Below the pieces are notes generated by a model that was not told the DNA's origin, made no database searches, and saw nothing but the letters and a program-made list of their open reading frames with translations. 64,000 nt of DNA from Tamarix chinensis (taxonomy: Eukaryota > Streptophyta > Magnoliopsida > Caryophyllales > Tamaricaceae): positions 80,012,245-80,076,244 of the forward strand of contig CM060175.1 of NCBI GenBank assembly GCA_030549775.1. The letters are read 5' to 3'. Below, one piece after another: positions 14,001-25,213 of the stretch. Position 1 is the stretch's first letter. The number at the start of each line of letters is the position of its first letter. The position numbers and the translations under genes were made by a program.

Positions 14001-14324
14001 CAACAGTCTACAGCTTCAGATACATCAGAAATGTTGATGGAATTTCCTTGAAACTTCTCTACAGGTTGAAAAACAACATTAAAATCCCCCAGGACAATCC
14101 AAGGGCCATTCAAATTTATAATCCTGTAAATTCTACCAAAGAGCCCTTCTATTAACACTTGTATTAAAGCCATAAACAAAGGAAGCAAAGAAAACCAAGA
14201 TGGAATGAACAGTAGAGATAGATACATGTAAAACTTACTCACTGCATGAGATGAACTGAACATCCCAAACTACCATTGGCATTGGCACTTTTAACTCTAG
14301 TCTCCAACAGTCCTAATAAAGAAA
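11100..14324 (-). pseudogene. LINE ORF2, main part: endonuclease, reverse transcriptase and zinc-binding domain
   Basis: This is the larger part of an L1-type ORF2 that nicks target DNA and reverse-transcribes its own RNA. On the minus strand the apurinic-like endonuclease (about 14324-13307) keeps WIVLGDFNVVF, LDRVM and SDHSP. The reverse transcriptase (13300-12142) keeps LVLIPKSRNALKPADFLPIA, YQSCFVKGRRISDNVLLAHE, GDPLSSFLFVIVMEYL and the catalytic block LSFADDLLVF. The C-terminal part (12099-11254) has WKVVCLPKKEGGLGL and a zf-RVT zinc domain (FIFWLATHSKLPTKDKI, CCFCTQ...HLLCNC). No RNase H domain follows. Frameshifts near 13300-13090 and 12100 and several stops break the frame. Its N-terminus lies at 19187-19263, on the other side of solo LTR L2. 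The 3' end is placed near 11100 from the last coding-like residues and the AT-rich tail. Confidence 0.92.
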
Positions 14325-15390
14325 TTTTATGAAATGCCCTGAAAATTCTAATTTTATTATTTATTATTAAATAAGATTTTATTATGAAAATTAAATAAAT
14401 AAGTTATTTTTATTAAAATGAAAAAGGAATTAGTTAGGGAAAATTAAGAAGAAATTTACAAGTATTTTAATTTGGAGAAATTTTAGTATTTTAGCTAATT
14501 AAGAATTTTATTTTGGAAATTAATTAAATAAGTTATTTTATTTAAAATAATAAGGAGAAAATAGTTTCAAATTAATATTAATTTTATAAATAATTTAATT
14601 GAATAAAATTAGGATGTTTTGCTAATTAAAATGGAATTTATGAAAAATCTTTTAAAAATCCTATTTTAGCCTAAAAAGAGATTTAAATATTATTTTATTT
14701 AAATATTATTATTTTTAAATATCCCAAATACTTTAATTAATTTAAATATCCAATCTAATTATTTTTCCTTTTTCCTTTTCTTTCTTCCTTTTTCTTTCTT
14801 TTTCTTTCTTTTTCTTTATTCTTCTTTTCTTTTTCTTTTTCTTTTTCTTTTAATCCCCGAATTGGGCCTGTCCAAGCGGCCTAGTTCCCTTTTTTGTTCC
14901 TTTCCTTTGGCCAGCCCAGCCCGTGTGGCCTCCTTCCTTTCACCTCGCCACGCCGCGTTTTGATTCATTTGCCACCGAAACTCGTCGTTTCATTTAAACC
15001 TCCCCCCCTCGTCGATCCCGGTTCGCCCGTCTCCCCTTCTTTCTTTCTTTCTTTTCCTTCGCGAACAGCCCGGTCCAGCCCCCATCTTCTTCATCCTCCT
15101 TCGCACCTGCCCAGCGCCACCAACCTACCTGCAACTCCGCCGCCGCCCTGGATTTCCGCCGGCGATCTCTCTCATTTGGCTGGCCTTTTCCTTCCTTTCG
15201 TTTCCCCTTTGTTTTGGCAATCCATTGACCCAAACCACTCCTCCTATTTCTCTCGCAATTTCCTCCCTTTTCTTGCGCAACCCCCTGCCTGAATTTGATT
15301 TTCGTCGGCCAAACAACGCCGTCGGTGAGCCCAAACCAACCCACCTTACCCCGTAGCCGACCCACAAAACCCTAACCTCTCCTCTAACTC

Positions 15391-15398
15391 TATAAATA
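15391..15398 (+). promoter_or_regulatory. TATA box of LTR L2
   Basis: CTCTATAAATACCCCC stands directly after the GC-rich part. L9 (54004) and J1 (26474) have the same TATAAATA at the corresponding place, and L4 has a related CATAAATACC on the minus strand. This supports an LTR promoter with transcription starting some 30 bp further on. Confidence 0.6.
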
Positions 15399-16076
15399 CC
15401 CCCATAATCTACCTTGTTTTGAGTTTTGATTCCTTTACCCAGAAATCATCCCTTTTCGCCGACGCCCCTTTAGACGCCTCGTCCGCCTTCTCCGGCAAAC
15501 TTTAACGCCATATCTGGCCACCAAACTCTTCCCTGCACCTTCCTCTAGCTAACCAAATGTCCCATATCTCTCTATTCTTCCTGCACAAGTATCCCCAACT
15601 GTGCGAACTTCCCTTCCCAATCAACCCTGATTTCTACCTCCGCCACCCTTTGTGTTGCCCTTAGCCACCACTTTCGCCGCTTCTGCCGCCTCTTTTACCT
15701 CCCATTCTCTTCTGCAGACCCTCCTCTACCTTCCCCTACCTTTCTTTTCCTCTTCCTCCCTCTCCTTCTCTTATTCTCTTCTTCTCCTCCATTCGGCCAC
15801 CACCATCGCCACTGTGCGCCGCCACGTTTGGCTGCGCCACCAACCTCATTCAACTCCTCTCCCTCTAGGCATTCTTAAACACCTCATCTCCCACCTTAAT
15901 TCTCCCTATCTTTTTCCCAGCATGCAACTTTTACCCTTTTCTTTCCTTTTTTCCGGACCCTGCCGCCGCCGGTGCCGCCTATCTCCACCAGCCTAAGGTC
16001 GAACCCTAGACCCTCTCAGCCATTTTTCCTATTTTTATAACCCTTAAATTATTTTATTTCAATTATTTTCATATAA

Positions 16077-16185
16077 TACTATTATTATTATTATTATTTT
16101 ATATGTATTATTATTAATATTAGTATTAATGTTTTGATTATTATTTCTATTGAGGGCTGAAGTCCTATTGTAATTTGTATTTCGA

Positions 16186-16222
<37 letters not shown>

Positions 16223-16376
16223 TCTATTATTACTATTATTAATATTAATATGTTATAAGTATAATAATAATTATTATTTCCTATTTTGAATTCCTATTAT
16301 TCTTATTCCATTATTATTAATACAGCTATTTTACCATTAGTGTTGTTAATAATGTTACTATTGTTGTTGTTGTTGC

Positions 16377-16422
<46 letters not shown>

Positions 16423-16640
16423 TCATTATTATTATTACTACTAAATTTGGTTATTTATTTTACTAATATTATTATTAGTATTGTTTTGGTAAAGGGGCCG
16501 AAGCATTTATTTTACTTTGTTTTTGAATAATGTCCTTTTTATTATTAATGTTATTGTTACTATTATTATTCTTATTTATATTATCATTGATATTATTTTT
16601 GGTACCATTATTATTATTAGAATAAAGTATTTAACCCTGC
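16077..16640. repeat. ATT-rich microsatellite zone
   Basis: Several runs of ATT/TTA trinucleotides, the longest near 16188-16222 and 16379-16422, are separated by degenerate copies. The zone is part of L2. Confidence 0.9.
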
Positions 16641-17120
16641 ATTAATTATTAACTTTTATAATATTTCTATTATTTCTATATCTTTAGCAAAGTTAGAATT
16701 TTGTTAATGTTATTTTATTAGTATGTTATTATTTGGTCAAAGCCCTAAGGAGGCGTAGGAGCGTGCTCCAAGACCGGTATCATTTCAGGTAAGGGTGTTA
16801 CTAAGGCCTCTTGTGTGTTTATATGCATTATTTGCTTCGCATGCTATGTATCATATGTTTATCATTATTAATTATGTCGTATGTGGCATGACATGGAGTT
16901 GAAGTATGTTTTGTGTGTTTACATGGCATGTGTATTATGTATATGTGATGATATGTGTCGTGATCCTATAAGACATACATGTGAGGGAGTTGATGTGTTT
17001 TGTGTGGGAGAAATGATGAAAAAAGAGGATGGGTAAAGAAATTGGCCAAGGGAGGTGAGTTCACCTAATTATTGTAATGATTCATGAGTGGAAGAATAAA
17101 ATGGGGAATTTAAGGATTCG

Positions 17121-17460
17121 TGTGGAAGAATCTAATTTATGGTTTTACTGGGGAGAATCTAATTTATGGTTTTATGTGGGAGAATATAATTTATGGTTTT
17201 GTGTGGGAGAATATGATTTATGGTTTTATATGGGAGAATCTAATTTATGGTTTTGTGTGGTTGAATATAATTTATGGTTTTGTGTGGGAGAATATAATTT
17301 ATGGTTTTATATGGGAGAATATAATTTATGGTTTTGTGTAGGAGAATATAATTTATGGTTTTATATGGGAGACTCTAATTTATAGCTTTATATGGGAGAA
17401 TCTAATTTATGGTTTTATATGGAGGAATCTAAATTGTGGTTTTATATGAGAGAATCTAAA
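17121..17460 (+). repeat. 27-bp minisatellite inside LTR L2, about 12 copies
   Basis: The unit is GGGAGAATATAATTTATGG followed by TTTTGTGT, 27 bp long, repeated about twelve times with substitutions (ATATAA/ATCTAA, TGTGT/TATAT). As 27 is divisible by three, an open frame of nine-residue repeats (WFYMGESNL type) results over 17077-17385. The related copy L7 lacks the array at the same place, so it expanded in this copy. Confidence 0.9.
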
Positions 17461-18044
17461 CTAGGGTTTGATATGGATGGACTTTGGGTTTTGCATGAAA
17501 GAATTTAGGGTTTTGCATGGTTGATGCTAAGTTTCTACGCAGGAGTTTTAGGGTTTGCATGAAAAGGTTCGAAGGTTGCATGGGGAGGTTAGTGTCTGCA
17601 TGGGTATGAAATTTAAGTGTGGAAAGTTGATTTGGGATGTAAGGAAGGTAATGTAAGTATTTTTTGGGTGTTTGAACACTTTGGGTGAAAAATAGTACGT
17701 GGAGTGATATAAGGGTACGTAGGAGATTGAACTAGGGTTTGTGTGGACAATTAGGGTTTGTTGTGGCTGTTTAGAGTGTTGTGGTATCATGTGTACTTGG
17801 TGATAAAGTGTAATTATATGGATGTTATTTATGAGCTGTGGTGTGTGGAGCGTTAAAATGATCTGGGTTGTGTGAGGTGGAGTAAGATGGGCTACTAAGG
17901 CCTAAATTAAGGTTTCGGGATAAAACCCTAGATTGAGATATGGAGTGGACTTGGAGGATATGTGTTAAAGGAGTGATTCATGCATGTCTAGGGTTAAAAT
18001 TATCCGAATAATATACTTAAGACATTAATCATGTAAAGTGGAAA

Positions 18045-18415
18045 ATGTTGAGCCGGGCCCAGACCGATCCACCGGCATAATAGTGGTCAGGTACTGCGGT
18101 AGCCTGGAGACCGATCCACCGGCATAATAGTGGTAGGGTATGTTACCCTAGTGACCGATCCACCGGCTAAAATAGTGGGGGATCCCAAGCTCAACGAACC
18201 AAACTATATATGTTGTTAATAAGTGGGAAGATATTAATTACTTACAGTGGAACACCATACGAGAAGGGGCCAGGCCGATCCACCGGCATATAATAGTGGT
18301 ATGGTATGTACCCTAAGTGACCGATCTACCAGCTATAATAGTGGCCAGGAGCCAGAGTGCTCTGGAGATCGATCCACCGGCAAAAATAGTGGGGTTCCGG
18401 CAAAAATAGTGGGGT
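18045..18415 (+). repeat. Tandem array of CCGATCCACCGG...AATAGTGG units in L2
   Basis: Six full units and one partial unit carry CCGATCCACCGGC, a short A/T spacer, then AATAGTGG. They form two groups of three separated by a CAAACTATA...CTTACAGTGGAACACCA spacer. L7 (43150-43510) has the same arrangement. Confidence 0.9.
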
Positions 18416-18627
18416 TCCCGTACTCGTATGGACTTAATAAAGAGCATGGTGTGAAAATATTTTGATAAGGGATTAATGAAGTAATTAAACTAAACTATAT
18501 TGGATATTGGCATTTTCCACCTGATCGTTCATTTGCCTTTATGTTATTGTGTTGGTGATTATGCCCTGTTATTATTCTGCATGGATTATGTGCTTATGTG
18601 TTGGCCTTAGTGCTCGGTTACCTTACT

Positions 18628-18644
18628 CAGTACGTAGCGTACTG
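18628..18644 (+). other. Perfect 7-bp hairpin in LTR L2
   Basis: CAGTACG-TAG-CGTACTG is a perfect inverted repeat preceded by TTACT and followed by ATCACC and TTGCTCATTCCCA-like sequence. L9 keeps it with loop CAG. Other copies keep the block but with a damaged stem. Confidence 0.8.
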
Positions 18645-19186
18645 ATCACCCTTTTTATGGGTGCTGCTCATTCCCAAGAGTAGTATGCCCTTCTGGCTTT
18701 GTATGCAGGTGGGTGAGACATCAGTCGGGGTTGTGTGTTGAGCATGTTTGGCTCGAAATTTGAGAGTAGTGTGGCCGAATACACTCTTCTTGTTATCTTA
18801 TTTATTTCTATTATTTCTTCTTGTATCGGGTTTATGCTTTTTAATTTATTACCTTGTATTAAGTTTTCTAGATGAAGCTTTTATCTTATGAAAGTGTTAT
18901 TTCTTCTTTTTCTGGAATTTTGACCATGTACTCTGATTCATGATTCTTATACACGTACTTTGATTTTTGATGTATGATTCTTTCTAATCATTTATGAACT
19001 GTTGGTTTGAGTTTAAATGATAATATTTTCTTTAGCCTTAGCACTTGGTACTGAAACGGTATGAGAGAGCCGGTTTGGTACTAAGTATGGGGGTAACATC
19101 CCTATAATTCACGGGTTTTAAATTAAGGATTTCAATTACTTCTGCTTTCAAAAAAAAAGTAGTGAATTTTGGGGTGTTACATTTTA

Positions 19187-19263
19187 TGCACTGAGATCCA
19201 GTGCTTTAATTCCTTTTGCTTGTAGGACTTATTCAACCCTCTAACATTCTAGGCCCCTAACAT
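19187..19263 (-). pseudogene. LINE ORF2 N-terminus, separated from the rest by L2
   Basis: From ATG at 19263 on the minus strand the frame reads MLGA*NVRGLNKSYKQKELKHW..., the conserved start of a plant LINE endonuclease (normally ...WNVRGLN...K), with the expected Trp codon changed to TAG at codon 5. The frame runs to the L2 target duplication and resumes without loss on the other side at 14324, where ISLLGLLETRV follows. This shows that the two parts were one gene before L2 inserted. Confidence 0.88.
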
Positions 19264-20667
19264 GAGAATCTTGGTTGGGATCATTAAAATGACTAGGGTC
19301 AGCACCCTGAATTACTAAATTATCTTCTGGCACCATAAGATCATCAGCAAGGGGAATTAAGCAAGCATATCTATTACCTGAGTCAGCAATGACCAATTTC
19401 TCTTTGCCCTTAGAAGATAACCTCTGCTGCATAGACCCTCCTCCAGAAGATACAGGCCTACCATCTCCTGAAAAATTACCTCTTCTAGGATCTTGAGTAC
19501 TGGGACTTGGGGCAGGGATATTAGTATCCCCTTGCCTGTCGACCTCCTTATCAACCTTCTACCCACCTTTCTGAGGCCCTGAGTGACCCTGGGAAACTCT
19601 CCTCCAATAATTAACCCCTTACCCACCTCTTAACTGCCCCTCAGAACTGAGAACAATCCCTGAAGAAGGCTCGTCATTCTGCACCTTAGTCACTTTCCTG
19701 CATTTTCCAGAAGAATGACCAGCCTCATGACAGACATTATAGAAATTAGGTCTCCATTCATAAAAAAATCTTTTGTGTCAAGACCTCTACATCAGAATTA
19801 ATAAGATCCACATATTCAACCAGCCTTTTAGACACATCAACTTCAACTAACGTACGCGCATAAAAGATTATTTCTCCAGCTGTTGTTATCCCATCAAGGA
19901 AAGAGGTCTTCCAATAGCACTGCCTATTCTACTCAAAGAATCCACATCCCAATAATCCAAAGGCAAGTTCATAAGCTTCACCCAAAGAGGCATAAACTGG
20001 AATTTTTCCTTAGAAAACTGAAACCTCCTATGCCATTCCTTGAGAATAAAAGGTCTGTTAAAGAAAGACCACTATGGCTTGGAGAGCACCCAATCTCTAT
20101 CCTCTTTAGATTCAAATTTGAAAATTATGAACCCTTGGTCATGCATCAACACTTTTGGTTCCTTTACCCATGACTAGTTACGTTTCACATAACCAACCAT
20201 TTAGGGCAGAGATGGTTGAAACCCAATAACATAACCCACTATAGCCCATTGCCAATCTCTACAATTATTCTCTACCTTTTCCTTCTGTAGAGAAACCTGT
20301 ATCTTATCCCCTACCATAACAGGAGGGACATAATTCAAGGAAGCCCCCCTCAACGGGAATCTGTTACCAGTAACTAAGTCTTTCCAGGTTGTATTGTCCG
20401 CCAAGGATCGAGACTCTTGTTGAAACCCTTTGTTCTCCAAAATCTCTCATGAGCCAAGGTCAGAAGAGCCCTTCATAAGATCATCAATAAGATCAACGCA
20501 ATCGGCTTTCTCCTTTTTTATCGGACTGTTAACCCTATTTGTGCAATCCTGATCGACGTTAACATCTACATGAAACTTGCATGGTTCTCCATCCTGCAAC
20601 AAGACCCCATCGGGTCCCTCAATTGTTGCATGCAAAGCACTTACCGGATCAACCCTATTTGATTATT
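19264..20667 (-). pseudogene. LINE ORF1 (DUF4283-type nucleic-acid-binding protein)
   Basis: ORF1 of the same LINE encodes an RNA-binding protein of the retrotransposition particle. Minus-strand pieces at 20667-20447, 20440-20201 and on to about 19270 give SALHATIEGPDG, TTWKDLVTGNRFPLRGASL, NCRDWQWAIVGYVIGFQPSLP, then FIIFKFESKEDRDWVLSKP, FQFMPLWVKLMNLPLDYWD and YARTLVEVDVSKRLVEYVDL, which is the usual plant LINE DUF4283 order. A zinc knuckle follows at about 19740-19700, NFYNVCHEAGHSSGKC, with the first cysteine of CX2CX4HX4C replaced by Tyr. Stops and a frameshift break the ORF. It ends just before ORF2. The 5' limit is uncertain because L3 begins at 20653. Confidence 0.82.
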
Positions 20668-22459
20668 TTTATCTTAATTAATACCATATTCTAATTTTAT
20701 TTTACCAAGGATATGGTGAAACCATATGCTCTATACTAATAGATTAATTAATGGCATGATTAATGGAATATTTTATGTATTTTATACTATTATTCTAGAT
20801 TGTGTCTAATTAATAGATTGATCATTTTTAATTAGCAATTGGTAAGTTGAGAGAAGATGTGATAGCTGATTCTGCACTTTAGGTCAAATAGTATAAATAT
20901 GAATTGAATTGGTTGTGAAAATAATTACATAATTTTTACAATAATGGGAAAGGATAATTAATTAATTGAACCTAAAGTATCATATTATATTTAAATCATT
21001 TGACTAGAGATAGGAGGATTGATAATTGGTGATAGGATTTCATAACTAAAGAGAGTGTGCTAGTTAAATATTATTTTTGACACATAGCTAGAAATTAAAA
21101 ATATCAAATAATTGATTAATTATTCATTATAATTGGAAAGTGGTGGATTCAGATTCCTTAGTATATTTTATTAACTGATTTTATCTTTATTAGATTTTTT
21201 ATATTCTATTTTAGTTTAATTTAGTTGATTTAAAAATTCATAGTTTAGAATCAACTATTTCATTATTTGATTCTGATGGCCTAGGCCTAATTAGAGTAAT
21301 TAGAGTATTTGTGTTATTATTTAGTTTCTATTAGAACAATAATTTGGTACTCTTAGTGCCATGTAGTGCTTGTGACTGGTATACTTGCCGATATGTATAG
21401 TTGTCTAGCATCAGCTATAACATGAGGAATTAAATTATCATGACCTAATTCTAAGTATTACATTCTATAACTATTGTTGTAACAGATTCATAAGTAAATA
21501 GTGTTGCATGTGATAAGTAATAAGATTTTATCCTATGTTAAAATAATTATAATAAATGATGACATATAGGGAGAAACCCTAATGATGTAGTGTTATGTGT
21601 CGAGTATCAAATAAAAAGTAATAAGACATTACTAATCAAAGTGGAAGATCACGTTAGTCACGACCGAGGGACTTCATATGATATTATTCCTAGTTGTTGC
21701 TATAATGAAATCAACCCTATATCTACTCTTTATTTCTCGTTCCACTAGCTTGTAGAGAGTATGGATACTTAAGGATTAGGATTCTAGACTAATGATTTCC
21801 CTTTTGCATTCTACCGTAATGGGTTTGCTATATTTGTGTTACCGATCCATCAATTATAGAATAGCGGGGTCCCTAAACCCAAATAAATAAGTAATTGGAA
21901 ATGTATGATCACTTGTGTATGGAATTTATTATAGTTGCATCATTAGTTCATGCAGCATCATGAGTAGAATGCATGAGTAGTATATGTATTCTTTTACACT
22001 ATGTTCTATGCATGTACTTTTGATGTGTTTTGTTAACTAACTCCATATGTAAGTATTGACCATCTGTTTTATAGGTATTGCTTATTCCCATTAATAGGTA
22101 CCAACTGTCTTATAAGTAATTATTGATTAATGACTTTAATGTGAATAATTACGGTGGCGGTGATAGGTTGGTCCAAGTGTATGATTATCTGGATCTCTAA
22201 ATCTCTCTTTGGACTATTAGTCATCTATTTTATATCATATTTGTTTCCTTTATATTTTTTAATCATGTATCATTTCGAGATCAAGTGTTTTCCACACCTA
22301 ATCTTTAGGTACAAGTCATTTTTTAGTCTTACACTTGAAATAGATGGGGTATAGATAGTACTTCTTATTTGTTAGATGCAACATAACACTCAATGTTTTA
22401 TTATTAATGCTTTCGGGAAAAAATTAATTATTTTAAGTAGTAAATTTTAGGGTGTTACA
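20653..22459 (+). mobile_element. Short LTR copy L3 (L family)
   Basis: The right end AGTAAATTTTAGGGTGTTACA closes at 22459 and is followed by ATCAA (22460-22464). The same five bases occur at 20648-20652 before CCCTATTTGATTATTTTT, which resembles an L-family start lacking the first seven or so bases (TGTAATA). At 1.8 kb it lacks the GC-rich 5' part and keeps only one clear array unit (CCGATCCATC...AATAGCGG, near 21840) and the TATAGGTATTGCTTATTCCCA block near 22070. The right end is firm and the left end tentative; the LINE ORF1 frame may extend to about 20667 across the proposed boundary. Confidence 0.65.
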
Positions 22460-22464
22460 ATCAA

Positions 22465-22995
22465 TGTCTTATACTTCTTGGGATTTCTATTGCAACACTG
22501 TCCATAAGTTGGTATAATAGAAGGGAGCGGGATGAGCTAAGTGTAGCCAAAATGGCATACATGTTATTTTGACATGTATGACTCCACAATATTCATGAAA
22601 GCATAAGCCATCTTGGTATGTCGACTTAGGATAAACAAATAAAGGGTCATTATGAAATAGTAAGAAGTTAACCTTGCTAAAACAATATTAATAAATATGA
22701 AAAAAATATTATAATTGAAAACCAATAGTGAAGTATGTTACTAATCTATTGTGCCCCTAGCATGTCAAGATGCCTCCTATGGTGTATCAATTATTCTATC
22801 AACTCAATATGACAAATGTTATATAAATTATCCTATCTCATCGCTCTAGCCTAGTTTGTTGGTAAATGTGTAAGGGACAAAGATCAACAAAAGTATGGGA
22901 AGTACTTGTAGATCCATGCATGTGCACATTTGAAACACCACAAAATAAATTACACGAATAATTTAAAACCTACTAGAACTAAGAATTAACAATAA

Positions 22996-23047
<52 letters not shown>

Positions 23048-24120
23048 CTAATATTATAATGTAATCCCTTAGCTATTTGCACTTGAACCTAGATGTTATC
23101 TCAAGTTGCTTATATAAAATTGTTAAAGTATCTCTAGTTTCCACATTACCAAACTTAACCATATCTGCTACAAATTTCAAAATTGATAATGGAGCATGAT
23201 TGTTAGAATTATCTATGAACAACGTGTAAGAATATAGGAACCGCAGATAGAGTTTAACATGATATTTGTCACTTTCAACCCATTTATTCTCATTCGTAAG
23301 TTTATGAAGAATGTCATCCAACACAATCCATATACCCTTCAAAAAATCTCCTAATAATTATTGAATATTCACCTAACAAATCTTCAAGTAAAGGAACACC
23401 CTTACTATCACTACCAAACACTACACTCATGCCCTCATAGCTATAAAATTTATGACCCAAAATGAAAACAACATGTTTTAGGGTAATGATCATATCACTT
23501 TAGGAAATATGGAAGTGGTTAGTCTTTGGGCGCCACCTCTCAACAAAAGTGGAGATAAGTGGATAATTATAGTGTTAGAAATAAGTGTCACACAAATACC
23601 TCAAGTCAATGGTATTAAAAAAATGAAGGCAACCCTCGTGATAAACATCATCTTGAGGTAGTATTGCAAGGCTTCTTGTCATGAATTGAATTCTCGACAT
23701 AGGATGTGGTTCACATAACAAGGAAAACATTAGAATAATCAATTAGATGGTTAAAAAAATTATTGATAGGTAGTTACAATTATAAAAGTTACCCAATCAT
23801 CATTTCATATGTCGTATGCCACATGGCCTTTAAAACTAGTCAAACGCTCAAAAATCTTTGAACCACTCCTATAGGTCTAATTAAATGCTACACATCACTA
23901 GAAACAGACGAAGAGGATCCTTGTGCCTAGTTAGAGGTACTTGTGTCAGTGTCAAATCCTTGAATGTCAACATCAACATCCTCCTCATGTTGCATATGAT
24001 CATCATCTAAATCATAAACATATTTCCCATGTTTTATTGCCATGCACACTTTACCATTAAAAGTAACTATCCTCTTTTACTCCTTAGTGGTATCATGAGT
24101 AACAAACCTTATATCCTTAT
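22465..24120 (-). pseudogene. Plant mobile domain (PMD/MAIN-like) transposon-derived pseudogene
   Basis: PMD proteins (PF10536, MAIN/MAIL-like) occur as host genes and within Mutator- and gypsy-type elements. On the minus strand the domain order is recognisable despite stops: GCLHFFNTIDLRYLCDTYF, then LISTFVERWRPKTNHFHIS (conserved ERWRPET-HTFH), DMIITL, then the longest open stretch 23342-23073 with VKLYLRFLYSYTLFIDNS, FVADMVKFGNVETRDTLTIL and YKQLEITSRFK (equivalent to the AYLYRQL-SRA part). After an ATT microsatellite, HAWIYKYFPYF follows (the Q/HAWIYEHFP motif). An upstream acidic low-complexity part (24000-23900) may be its N-terminus. Its termini and whether it belonged to a MULE are not determined. 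Confidence 0.65.
22992..23046. repeat. (ATT)n microsatellite
   Basis: About 18 uninterrupted ATT units interrupt the PMD pseudogene between its RQL-like and AWIYEHFP-like motifs. Confidence 0.95.
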
Positions 24121-24239
24121 ATCTACCACATATACCATCTAACTATAAATCATAACAAAAATATCATTAATCCCTAGTATATTTTATTATATTAAATTAA
24201 TATATAATATTATACTCTATTGAAAAAGTCTATTTTTAG

Positions 24240-24480
24240 ATTACATGTTTAGGGTCTGGAGGTTAAAGTTTTGGGATTAAGTGATTGGGGATGGGGATCA
24301 AGTGTTTAGGGTTAGTGGTTTAGAGTTTGGGTTTAAGGGCTTAAGTTTGGGTTTGGGGTTTATGGCTTAGCGTCAAGGGTTAAGTATTTGGGAATTTAGG
24401 CCATTAGTATATGGTTAAGGGTTCACTACATTTGATTTAGGGTTAAAGGGTTGGGGTTGGGGTTAAAGGTTTAGGATGTG
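24240..24480 (+). repeat. Degenerate telomere-like (TTTAGGG) stretch
   Basis: TTTAGGG, TTTAGGGTT, GGTTTAGAG, GGGTTTAAGGG and GGGTTGGGGTT recur over about 240 bp on the plus strand, resembling decayed plant telomere repeats. No long perfect run remains. Confidence 0.55.
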
Positions 24481-25213
24481 AGGTCCATTTTGGGGGGAAG
24501 GGTACCAACGGATGAGTAGAGCATTAGGGGCAAAGCTAGGTGTGGATACACATAGTGGGTTGGTGAAAAATATATGGGTCATGCATAGTGGGAAGTGGAT
24601 TAAAGATGAAATGTGTATTGAAGGGTAGGGCTTACAAGTGAATGACTTGGTGGGTGGGGTTGAATTACGAGTACATAGCCCATGGGAAAGGGTACCTACA
24701 AGTGGCTCACTCATTGAGAGCTTGGATTTGGGACCTCCTTTGGTTCACCCAATTTTTATTTTGTTTTTTTTTTCCTTCATTTTACTCCAAACAATTTAAT
24801 ACTTGGCATTTAAAGGTCCAAATTAATAAATATCAAAACCGTTTAATTTAGGTTAATTTGCACATATTAAAAACTAATTTAAGTAAATAAATTATTTAAA
24901 TAATTAAGATCAAATCATCTATAGTAACCATAATAATAATAAAATAAGTAACTTTAACCAAAATAATTAACAAATAACAATTAAATTAGTTGCATATTAA
25001 ATTTTGTAGATCAAGAGTGCAAAAATGATGGATAATTGTTGTTTTAATGAGTATCTTATTCTTCTTTGGATTTATTAGAAGGATAAAAAAAAGGATAATA
25101 GAAAGAATAACAAGCGGGTGTTGGGATGGAGAGTAAAAATGATAGAGGTAAATGCATACTAAGTGTGTGTTTTGCAGGCATCTCATAATCTATATATTAT
25201 TAGTTTAGAAGAA
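24481..25213. other. Unassigned sequence left of L4
   Basis: A moderately GC part (24480-24740) is followed by AT-rich sequence. The small frames at 24463-24851 and 24986-25186 show no family resemblance. It is the left flank of L4 and continues at 31673 on the far side. Confidence 0.4.

Larger units (their letters stand above)
14330..19181 (+). mobile_element. Solo LTR L2 (L family), 4852 bp, flanked by TTTTA
   Basis: It begins TGAAATGCCCTGAAAATTC at 14330 and ends TTTTGGGGTGTTACA at 19181. Identical 5-bp flanks TTTTA lie at 14325-14329 and 19182-19186, as expected for integrase-mediated insertion. The two ends are not direct repeats of each other, and no gag or pol is present, so it is a single LTR rather than a whole element. 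In order it contains a pyrimidine run (14762-14860), a GC-rich, pyrimidine-rich stretch (14870-16010), a TATA box (15391), an ATT-rich zone (16077-16640), a 27-bp minisatellite (17121-17460), the L-family tandem array (18045-18415) and a 17-bp hairpin (18628-18644). Reading frames at 14894-15996 come from base composition and look non-coding. Confidence 0.93.

Noticed and set aside
14894..15996. GC-rich island with frames, as a possible gene or CpG island promoter
   Set aside because: It lies fully within solo LTR L2, frames are Pro/Ser/Leu-rich on both strands, and other L copies have the same type of region.
17077..17385. Protein with nine-residue Trp/Phe-rich repeats
   Set aside because: The frame arises from a 27-bp minisatellite in a non-coding LTR and has no domain or gene context.
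18045..18415. CRISPR-like array of repeats and spacers
   Set aside because: The genome is plant nuclear, the units are imperfect and unequal in spacing, spacers are related to each other, and the same array occurs in many LTR copies.
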